A program made the translations under genes and the position numbers. Source: Fibrobacteraceae bacterium (GTDB taxonomy: Bacteria; Fibrobacterota; Fibrobacteria; Fibrobacterales; Fibrobacteraceae). From it: a DNA stretch of 32,849 nucleotides. The stretch lies in the NCBI GenBank assembly GCA_021443045.1, contig JABUUT010000008.1, positions 27,767 through 60,615 of the forward strand, in the 5' to 3' direction. The notes below the pieces were generated by a model. The model was not told the DNA's origin. It worked only from the letters and a program-made list of their open reading frames with translations, and did not search any database. Below are positions 7,166 through 14,075 of this stretch, in pieces; the stretch's first letter is position 1; each line of letters starts with the position of its first letter.

Positions 7166-9346
7166 ATGAATATAGCTAAAGCACTTCTATTATCTTCCCT
7201 GCTTGCATTTGGCGTGACCAGCGCCCTTGCAGATGCAGCGTCGGCAAAACCGCTCCGCGTGGGTCCAGTTCAGATCCATGGTGCCTTAGGCACTTCTGGT
7301 GGAAAAATCATTGGCCAAAAAAGCAACCGGCAGGTAATGCTTCGTGGTATGAGCCTTTTTTGGTCTGATGCCACCGGCATTCAATACTATAACCCCAATG
7401 TAATTGCATGGGCCGCCAATAGCCTTGGTATTGACGTATTCCGCTTTGCCATGGGTATTGAATATTACGATAGCAATGGAGGAACTTCCAATAAGCTAGA
7501 CGCCAACTACTCCTACAAGGGTAACCCATCCATGTACATGAACAAGTTGGACCAAATGGTTGAAGCCGCCATTGAAAACGACATCTACATTATCGTGGAC
7601 TGGCACAGCCACCGTGCAGAAAACGAAAAGTCTTTGGCTCAAGACTTTTTTAAGACCGTAGCCCAAAAGTACGCCAAAGTTCCTAATGTTATTTTTGAAG
7701 TGTACAACGAACCGGTGAACACAGGGTGGTCTACCATTGTGGACTATGCCAACAGCGTTATTTCGGGCATTCGGGCCCACTCCCAAAATTTGGCCTTGGT
7801 GGGCACCCCCAACTGGTCTCAGCTCACTAACGTAGGCGGAGTTTCGGGCACTAACGTTGGATATGTTTTCCACTTTTATGCTGCCACCCACTCCCTAGGT
7901 TCCTTCCAGAGCCGAATTACCAGTGCCATTAACGGTGGAAACGCCGTGTTCATTACAGAATGGGGTACCACCAATGCAGACGGTGATGGCGAACCCTCCG
8001 CCAACAACACCAGCCAGTGGACTTCGTTTATGGACCAGAACAACATTTCAAACTGCAACTGGAGTTTGCGCAACCAAACCAGTTCCATTGATGGTGCTTC
8101 TGAAAAATCGGCCCTGCTGGCTGGAAGCAACACCTTGACAACCCAAAGTGATTTGGAATCGGCTTCATATACTACCTCGGGCAACATTGTAAAAAGCTAC
8201 CTTACCGGCAAAAAGAGAAACTGGGCGGACTCCCTGATTGCAGGAAAAACCTCCGGTTCTTGCCATTTTGCAACACAGTCCGTAAAAGAAACTGCAGGTA
8301 CGGTTACTCTTAAGTCTGGATGCACCTACACTTCTAGCGATGAATCTGTTGTTACAGGAAGCGGTGCAGTAAAAAGTGCTGGCTTTGCCATTCTTACCGG
8401 CAACGACAACTCCCAGTCCATTGTACTTGTTACCAAGGAACCAAAGCAGACCATAGCTAAATTTGCCTCCACAATTTGCCGTTACAGTGGTTCTTGTGGC
8501 AACGGCTGGATGCTCTACGATTTAACCAATTCCGGCAAGCTGGAAACCTTGATTTCAGCTTCTGGTGAAACAGCCGAAGGAAGTAAGGTTACATTCAAGT
8601 CTTTAAACACAGACATTGTAGATTACAAAAAAGCCGTTTGCAACAATTCCTCCAAGTGCTACGGCGACACAAAGGGTGCCAGCGTACACATGCTGGAATT
8701 CAAAACCTTTGGGGACGCTAAAATTGTGGCAACAGCCCCAGCAACCACAGGTTTCCAAGCCATGAACGATACCATTGTGGTGACCTACGGAAAGGGATTA
8801 AACAAGTTCCACTCCAAGGTTAAATTTGGGGATGCCGTAATTCCTCTGGGTGGCTCTAGCGTAGACAACTTCTTCTGCGACACTCTGCTCTACGAACACG
8901 CTAAAGTAAGCTACACCTTTGATGGAGAAGCCACTTCTATCTATGCTTCCCGCAGCGGTAATATTTTGAAGGCCGCCAACAAGAACGCCATTGTAATGGT
9001 CACTGCAAGTTCTCCTGAAACATCCAAGTACGAAGCCTTTAACAAAACCGTTCGCATTGTAATTGGTGATAGCACCAAGGCCGAAAACGTGGCTATTCCA
9101 GTATCCAAGCCTTTGATTCCGTTCCGCGCCGAGGTACAGAACCAGGGACTAATGCTTCAAGTAGATAAGGCTGGCCTTGTAAGCTGGAGCATCCGAGGAA
9201 TCAATGGTGTTACCTACATGGAAAACAGTCAGGTTTACCAAAGCGGTTCACACTGGATTTCTTTGGATAAGATTCCTGCAGGGTTCTACATTATGAACGT
9301 AAAGCAGGGTTCCAAATCTTACAACTTCAAGTGGAATAAACAGTAG
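7166..9346 (+). CDS. GH5 endoglucanase with Ig-like repeats and C-terminal tail
   Basis: This secreted 726-residue enzyme likely cleaves cellulose or a related beta-glucan. A signal peptide covers residues 1-23; the start has GAGAG 9-10 nt upstream. The GH5 domain (about 35-330) shows the GH5_2-like RGMSLFWSD start, DWHSH (145-149), the acid/base in YNEP (Glu182) and the nucleophile in ITEWG (Glu265). Residues 360-640 look like three bacterial Ig-like (Big_2-type) units, with CTYTSSDESVV at 386 and VSYTFDGEATSIYA at 581. They include Cys366, 386, 438, 444, 492, 498 and 571, so disulfides are likely. The last 80 residues (WISLDKIPAGFYIMNVKQG) resemble a diverged sorting tail. It is probably an operon with the GH8 gene upstream and is followed by a terminator. 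Confidence 0.9.
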   Translation: MNIAKALLLSSLLAFGVTSALADAASAKPLRVGPVQIHGALGTSGGKIIGQKSNRQVMLRGMSLFWSDATGIQYYNPNVIAWAANSLGIDVFRFAMGIEYYDSNGGTSNKLDANYSYKGNPSMYMNKLDQMVEAAIENDIYIIVDWHSHRAENEKSLAQDFFKTVAQKYAKVPNVIFEVYNEPVNTGWSTIVDYANSVISGIRAHSQNLALVGTPNWSQLTNVGGVSGTNVGYVFHFYAATHSLGSFQSRITSAINGGNAVFITEWGTTNADGDGEPSANNTSQWTSFMDQNNISNCNWSLRNQTSSIDGASEKSALLAGSNTLTTQSDLESASYTTSGNIVKSYLTGKKRNWADSLIAGKTSGSCHFATQSVKETAGTVTLKSGCTYTSSDESVVTGSGAVKSAGFAILTGNDNSQSIVLVTKEPKQTIAKFASTICRYSGSCGNGWMLYDLTNSGKLETLISASGETAEGSKVTFKSLNTDIVDYKKAVCNNSSKCYGDTKGASVHMLEFKTFGDAKIVATAPATTGFQAMNDTIVVTYGKGLNKFHSKVKFGDAVIPLGGSSVDNFFCDTLLYEHAKVSYTFDGEATSIYASRSGNILKAANKNAIVMVTASSPETSKYEAFNKTVRIVIGDSTKAENVAIPVSKPLIPFRAEVQNQGLMLQVDKAGLVSWSIRGINGVTYMENSQVYQSGSHWISLDKIPAGFYIMNVKQGSKSYNFKWNKQ

Positions 9347-9374
9347 CAACTGAGAATTGGCTTGGGCTACTCTC

Positions 9375-9401
9375 ACGACCGGCATTTGTCGGTCGTTTTT
9401 T
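9375..9401 (+). terminator. Intrinsic terminator after the GH5 gene
   Basis: ACGACCG (9375-9381) pairs with CGGTCGT (9390-9396) around a short loop, followed by a T-run. It lies about 28 nt past the GH5 stop and ends the GH8-GH5 unit, facing the convergent gene ending at 9436. Confidence 0.85.
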
Positions 9402-9435
9402 AGGTAGGGTGGTTTGTGGTCTGTCACCAAAAAGC

Positions 9436-11142
9436 TTATTCATGCTCCCGAGCCCATAACAAACGATTAAATTCAATGCTACTAGGAACTTCTCTAATTA
9501 GTTTATTCAGAGAATCAGCGCCATACATTTCTAGCAATGTTTTTTCATTACTAAAGAGGTTTACACCAAAACCTAAACGATTTCCCTCTATTTCATAGCC
9601 AAGGGCACTTAAAATGGTTGGATACATATCCATATCCGAAAAATAATGTGTTGAATTTACTGGAACTTTCACGGAATTCAAAAAGATATTTATCCATTTT
9701 CGGTTTGATTTATTTTGGACTAAATGTTTTCCCATAAAATTATGGTCACCAACAATTACAATCGTAGTATTTTCATAAAAATCTTTTTTCTTTAAATAAT
9801 CTATAAAATCAGCCGTTAACGCTGATGTACATTGCACTATAGATTTATATGTTTCCGATTCGTTGGCACCCCAAAAATTATTTTCACAGCGTTCATCATA
9901 CATTCCATCTGGTGTATGCGTATCGATGGTAAATAAAGTCAATGAAAAAGGTTCTTTAATTGTATCTAAAACCGATTTTGTAAAGGAAAAAGTATGTCGA
10001 TCACTAACAGACCGAAAAGCTCTATTTTCTACAATCCTGCGGTCTATTGAATATTCAGTAATAATATTTTCATAATCATAGATTTCATCAATGCCCCTAT
10101 TTTGCAAGAATTGATCAGTGCCAGCAAAACCTATTGATGTGCCAAGAACAATATATTGTCTATAATTTTGTTCATGCAAAAAATCGTATAGACTTTTAAA
10201 ACCCTTATACCCGTTTCTGTACGAATTTCCACTAAAGATTGGAATACCTGCTGTTTTTGCTACATACGCACCAAAAGTAAAACCAGTTCCAAACACATCA
10301 TCACCACCACCAATGGGAGTTCTTTTCTCCCCAAAAGATAAATTTTGTTTTGCCAATAAATTTAGCTCTGGAGTTAAATCAGAAAACGTTGTTTCCATCG
10401 ATTCTAAAAAAATGAGGACTAAATTTCTCCTTGATGTTGGAGGCGTGACTATCACCTTATTCGGGTGAATATATTCTTCTTCAAACAAAATAGAATTTTT
10501 TAATTTATGTTGAGTGTTATAATTTTTATATGTAATTATATACTCACCCACAGGAAGTTTATAAAACAAAAAACATATAGAACATACAAAGTAACAAATT
10601 AAGCCACAATAGCGATAACAATTCTTTCTTAACCCAAGAATTAAAAACAAATAAAACAGCAGTGTAATTTTAAGGGAATCAACAGGAATAAAATCAATAT
10701 ATTTTTTTACATAATAATCAACAAAACCGTCTATTGGCATTTGTAATGTAAATAAAACGGTATTAACATCAGTCAATGGAAATGTTGAAACTACCCATAC
10801 AAGACTTTTTTGAGTTAAAACACAAAGATAAGCAATGAAAAAAAACGCTATACCAGATTTTATATTTACCTTTTGATACGGAAGTTTTCTAAAAAAATAC
10901 ACCAAGGAGGTCGCAACAAAAGCACAACATAAAATCAAATTCCATTCAGGCAAATATCCTGTATTCATAAAAGATGTAGAAATTAAATAGGCAAGGCATT
11001 CTTCTAACACCAATATGTATAAGAGCAAAAGAATTATCCGCCAGCGTTTAGGCATTTTCTCAATACAGATAAATTTAACTTGTTCAGAATCAAATCCAAC
11101 TTTTTTCATCATACAGTAGATTTTTGATTTTATATGATTCAT
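9436..11142 (-). CDS. OpgB/LtaS-type phosphoglycerol transferase, membrane sulfatase fold
   Basis: This 568-residue inner-membrane protein belongs to the alkaline-phosphatase superfamily branch that moves phosphoglycerol onto glycans. About five hydrophobic segments occupy residues 35-200; a periplasmic catalytic domain follows from about 238. Metal and active-site signatures are kept: NLVLIFLESME (Glu247), GTGFTFGAYVAKTAGIP with the likely nucleophile Thr289 (close to the OpgB pattern), THTPDG (His409) and VGDHNFMG (Asp466-His467). The start has AAGAGAG upstream. The gene is strikingly richer in A and T than its neighbours and stands alone between a convergent terminator and a repeat-rich spacer, which suggests acquisition by transfer. 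Substrate candidates are periplasmic glucans, a surface glycan or a glycolipid; the sequence does not decide. Confidence 0.8.
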   Translation of the reverse strand: MNHIKSKIYCMMKKVGFDSEQVKFICIEKMPKRWRIILLLLYILVLEECLAYLISTSFMNTGYLPEWNLILCCAFVATSLVYFFRKLPYQKVNIKSGIAFFFIAYLCVLTQKSLVWVVSTFPLTDVNTVLFTLQMPIDGFVDYYVKKYIDFIPVDSLKITLLFYLFLILGLRKNCYRYCGLICYFVCSICFLFYKLPVGEYIITYKNYNTQHKLKNSILFEEEYIHPNKVIVTPPTSRRNLVLIFLESMETTFSDLTPELNLLAKQNLSFGEKRTPIGGGDDVFGTGFTFGAYVAKTAGIPIFSGNSYRNGYKGFKSLYDFLHEQNYRQYIVLGTSIGFAGTDQFLQNRGIDEIYDYENIITEYSIDRRIVENRAFRSVSDRHTFSFTKSVLDTIKEPFSLTLFTIDTHTPDGMYDERCENNFWGANESETYKSIVQCTSALTADFIDYLKKKDFYENTTIVIVGDHNFMGKHLVQNKSNRKWINIFLNSVKVPVNSTHYFSDMDMYPTILSALGYEIEGNRLGFGVNLFSNEKTLLEMYGADSLNKLIREVPSSIEFNRLLWAREHE

Positions 11143-11540
11143 TTTTTTACTCTCTTAAATGCTGATTTTAGACAAACCAGAGTAGGGCATTTTTGGATAT
11201 GAAACAGCAAAAGCAAACGATGTTGCAATAAAACCAACAAGATTGTTTGATATTCTTATATTTTGTGATGGTACTAAAAAATTGGAACTATTTAGGGATA
11301 ACAAAAAAGCCCCTAAAGAAAAGTCTTTAAGGGTAAATTTCGTAATTACCAAAGAATCGTTTATTACGGATAGCTCAAATGAGCAGCCCCCCCGCAAGAT
11401 TCGTGCCAAACGCATAGAAGCCAATGCTGCCGTGGTAAAGGAGGTTAGATAACTAAAATGTAATTGCATATTACTAATATAGATTTTACAAAAAACAAAT
11501 GTCAAATAGCATTCTTCAGGCAAGCATATTCGCATGGACA
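11143..11540. other. Spacer with an undecided short frame and a terminator-like hairpin
   Basis: No convincing gene. On the plus strand a 69-codon frame from TTG (11243-11452) has no ATG. Its C-terminal two thirds are basic and protein-like (EKSLRVNFVITKES, PPRKIRAKRIEANA), which may be a gene remnant. It ends in AAAGGAGG, followed after 13 nt by ATG-TAA. On the minus strand the same DNA contains a hairpin, CCCTTAAAG / CTTTAGGG (11311-11333), followed by six T (11303-11308), which looks like a terminator. The 128-codon minus frame across it is therefore unlikely to be a gene. Confidence 0.4.
11303..11333 (-). terminator. Terminator-like hairpin on the minus strand
   Basis: Arms 11311-11318 and 11325-11333 pair with one bulged A, and a T-run follows in the minus direction. 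It would stop minus-strand transcripts before the phosphoglycerol transferase gene at 11142. It overlaps the possible plus-strand remnant, so it could be coincidental. Confidence 0.45.
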
Positions 11541-11930
11541 TTCTCTGGTTCCTATCACTTCACTGCGTTTCGTTCCAGGATGACGCGGGCTACTGATAAC
11601 CGATAAATGAACACATTTCCTGGATCCTTCAGGGCTACGCCCTTCAGGATGACACCGATTACTGATAACAGACTACTTCCTTTGACCCTAGCTGTCCTTC
11701 GGACAGTTCCGCTTGCAGCTCGGTCATGGACAAGCAAGCTTATCCGCGACTCTCGCCTTGGGGCGTAATCGGTCGCGAAGCTCCTCCAGGATGACTCAAT
11801 TCATAATCCACCCCTGTGAAAGTCGTTAGACTTTCACAACAAATGCGTAGGGCGAATAAAACAAAAATGCTTGCATTTTTACTTTTGAGCCCAGCATTTG
11901 GTACATAGTACAATTCGTGTGATAACAAAA
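11541..11930. repeat. Repeat-rich spacer with REP-like hairpins
   Basis: No gene is supported. CCAGGATGAC or one-mismatch copies occur at 11575-11584, 11644-11653 and 11786-11795. Two are followed by ACTGATAAC elements (11592-11604 and about 11661). The 13-mer ACTGATAACCGAT at 11592-11604 has a perfect reverse complement at 32801-32813. An imperfect hairpin spans 11624-11650 (ATCCT/AGGAT outer and GGGC/GCCC inner arms), a CTGTCC/GGACAG hairpin lies at 11692-11706, and a perfect 10-bp stem with loop GTTA lies at 11815-11838. These look like dispersed, structure-forming intergenic elements. Confidence 0.75.
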
Positions 11931-11960
11931 AAACACCTTCGCGAGGAAGGTGCTTTTTTT
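11926..11960 (-). terminator. Terminator of the outer-membrane operon
   Basis: CACCTTC (11934-11940) pairs with GAAGGTG (11946-11952), loop GCGAG, with an A-run before and a T-run after, so it works in either direction. It lies just past the stop at 11979 of the last gene in the six-gene operon. Confidence 0.9.
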
Positions 11961-11978
11961 GTGTGAAAGCCGTTAGAA

Positions 11979-13166
11979 TTACTTTTTCTTCTTTGGCTTG
12001 TAGCTAATTTCTGGACGAAGTTCCAGACCAATGGTCACCAACAGGGAAACGATTGGTTCGTGGTGGTCCTGAGAAATGTCGTACACCGCCACACCGCCAA
12101 AGTCTCCTGATTTAATGTTCTGGGCAACAGACTTTACAGAAGGAATACCCATAAACACGATGGATTCCATGGCACTGACAGCCACTTCAGACTTGGAATC
12201 TTCATCGAAAGACACCTTATAGTCTGGAGTGTCAAAGAGGCTCATCAATTCCTTGTATGGAATGTAACCTTCGTTACCGCTACCGATACCATTGTGGGAA
12301 GATCCCAAGCCGGTGGCACCGGCAAAGGTACGGCCATAGAGGTTAATCACAGGAATCAACTTGGAAGCCTCCACTCCCTTGCCAGTAAGTTTTTCCAGCC
12401 CTTCAGAAATCAGGGTGGCACTTTGGCTTGGTTTAAGTGTAGTTTCTTCTTCGGACATTTGGTCTGGAATAAACACCGTGGCATAATCCAAATCGTTAAT
12501 GACATCGGAAGAATAAGCCTCTAGAGAGCTAAATGGATAAACCGTTGCAGACAAAGTGTACTTGCCAGCAAAAGCAGACTTTAACGCACTGAGCAAAGTA
12601 CCAAAACCATTGCCACCGGCTGCTGCAGGAGCGGCAACTGGTTCAGAGGCAGGCTCTTCGCTTGAAGCCCCTTCTTCAGTAGCACCTTCTTCGAAGTTTG
12701 GTTCTTCTGCAGTGGGAGCTTCTTCAGCAACAGGAGCCGCAGATTCGGCACTTAGATTCTGCCAGTCAATTTCAACGCCAGAACCACCATGCTCATCTAA
12801 CCAAGCAACCACATTGTTTGCAAAGGTCTGTGTCAATTCGGAGTTGGCGGAAATTTCTTGGAACACGCTTTCCATTTCAATGCCACCAATGGTAACCACC
12901 ACCTTAACATTGTGGTTGGCAGCAGAATCCACCAAAGCCTTAAAGTTACCTGCATCATTTTCATCGGCCCAAGCAACGGAGCCATCGGAAGATGGGGTTA
13001 GGGAAACATAGTTGACATGCGTTACAAAATCGTAGCGAATATCCTTAGGATAGAATTGGGAATATTGGCTCCAGTAGGGGTAAAAGCCAACAACCTTATC
13101 AGCGGCTGCCTGAGCACTAATGGCAAAGGAAGCAGCAACAGCAAGAGTAAGAACTTTAATATTCAT
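11979..13166 (-). CDS. Secreted GH18-fold protein with a destroyed catalytic motif
   Basis: The ATG at 13166 with GAGGTGG upstream gives 395 residues and a signal peptide (1-20, ending SAQA); a longer frame to 13211 would overlap the preceding gene. The GH18 barrel is visible in DKVVGFYPYW (strand 1), VVVTIGGIE (the SxGG strand) and the strand that should carry DxxDxDxE. Here that strand reads SGVEIDWQ (129-136): the first Asp is Ser, the second is Glu, and the catalytic Glu is Gln136. An Ala/Glu/Pro-rich insert (about 139-184) follows immediately, in an active-site loop. Hydrolysis of chitin is therefore unlikely; a binding or scaffold role is inferred. The C-terminus is basic (YKPKKKK). Last gene of the operon, 13 nt after the lipoprotein. 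Confidence 0.7.
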   Translation of the reverse strand: MNIKVLTLAVAASFAISAQAAADKVVGFYPYWSQYSQFYPKDIRYDFVTHVNYVSLTPSSDGSVAWADENDAGNFKALVDSAANHNVKVVVTIGGIEMESVFQEISANSELTQTFANNVVAWLDEHGGSGVEIDWQNLSAESAAPVAEEAPTAEEPNFEEGATEEGASSEEPASEPVAAPAAAGGNGFGTLLSALKSAFAGKYTLSATVYPFSSLEAYSSDVINDLDYATVFIPDQMSEEETTLKPSQSATLISEGLEKLTGKGVEASKLIPVINLYGRTFAGATGLGSSHNGIGSGNEGYIPYKELMSLFDTPDYKVSFDEDSKSEVAVSAMESIVFMGIPSVKSVAQNIKSGDFGGVAVYDISQDHHEPIVSLLVTIGLELRPEISYKPKKKK

Positions 13167-13179
13167 AAAACCACCTCGC

Positions 13180-14064
13180 CTAGTCAATTTCTCGGGCATC
13201 GCCATTTTCATCGGCGCAATACAACTTGGTTATGTTAGGATATTCTTCTGTCAAAAGGTTGTTATCCTTTTCGTTATCATCACACTTGCGGTAAGGCCAT
13301 CCATATTCGCGACCATACAAAATGTACTGGTAGCTAATGGCAACAACATCCGGGAGAATGCTGTCCAACCTTGCAATATCGTTATCGGTATCGTAGAAAT
13401 TATAGCGCTTTAACTGAACCTTTTGAAAATCTGTGAACCCTACAATACTGCGAGCAGTGTCACGGGAAAGTGTGTCGCTCTTGACTTTAGTACCCAGGCT
13501 CACAATCTTCAAGGTTTCAGACAAAGTGTAAGAAACTTCCTGAGTTCTTGCCGAGTCTGAATAACCAGCAATGGAAACAGGCTTTTTACCTTCCATGGTC
13601 ACCTTTGGATCGTAGACCGTCAACACACTTGTGTCGGCGGCCGTGGTGTCGCCAGCTATGGAATCCAGCTTCATGGAAATGGTATCTGTTTTAATATTGT
13701 AAGTCACCTTCACCTTGGCGGTATCCGTCGTATCCACAGTCCATACTTTTTCCCAATCCACTTCTCTAAAGCCAGCATACTTTCTGGTAACAAATATTTT
13801 GTGGATTTTTGCAGTATCGGCAAGATACAGGGAATCGTTTAGGTTGATTTCGGCCCTAGACAAGCCCAGAGCCTTGTTGTAGGCACTGACAGAATCCATA
13901 ATTTGCAGAGCAAATAATTCCTGGTGCAACTCTACATATTCGTTGGCATCAAAACGATCTGGAAAGTTTTTTGACAAAGCTTCTTCTTCGCTCACTTCCA
14001 TGGAAGAACAAGCGGCAAGCACAGCTGCGGTCAAAATCATTAAGAATTGATTCATCTTTTTCAT
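13180..14064 (-). CDS. Lipoprotein of the outer-membrane operon, function unknown
   Basis: I do not recognise this 294-residue protein. It begins with a signal peptide and lipobox L16-A-A-C19, followed by an acidic helical stretch (EVSEEEALSKNFPDRF). The middle is rich in Thr/Asp/Val with repeated short strands (KVKVTYNIKTDTISM, DTTAADTSVLTV, SLGTKVKSDTLSRD), suggesting a beta structure. Near the end are two cysteines (KCDDNEKD and LYCADENG). GAGGTG lies 5 nt before the ATG. It is 11 nt after the third barrel gene and 13 nt before the GH18-like gene, so it probably belongs to the same envelope assembly, possibly as a partner that holds a barrel. That role is inference from position. Confidence 0.75.
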   Translation of the reverse strand: MKKMNQFLMILTAAVLAACSSMEVSEEEALSKNFPDRFDANEYVELHQELFALQIMDSVSAYNKALGLSRAEINLNDSLYLADTAKIHKIFVTRKYAGFREVDWEKVWTVDTTDTAKVKVTYNIKTDTISMKLDSIAGDTTAADTSVLTVYDPKVTMEGKKPVSIAGYSDSARTQEVSYTLSETLKIVSLGTKVKSDTLSRDTARSIVGFTDFQKVQLKRYNFYDTDNDIARLDSILPDVVAISYQYILYGREYGWPYRKCDDNEKDNNLLTEEYPNITKLYCADENGDAREID

Positions 14065-14075
14065 TGCAGCACCTC

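Noticed and set aside
11155..11541. A 128-codon minus-strand frame
   Set aside because: It runs through a hairpin plus T-run that looks like a terminator, has no good ribosome-binding site, and its sequence reads like translated non-coding DNA.
11555..11928. Two short minus-strand frames of about 60 codons
   Set aside because: They cover the repeat-rich spacer with its hairpins and have no protein-like features.
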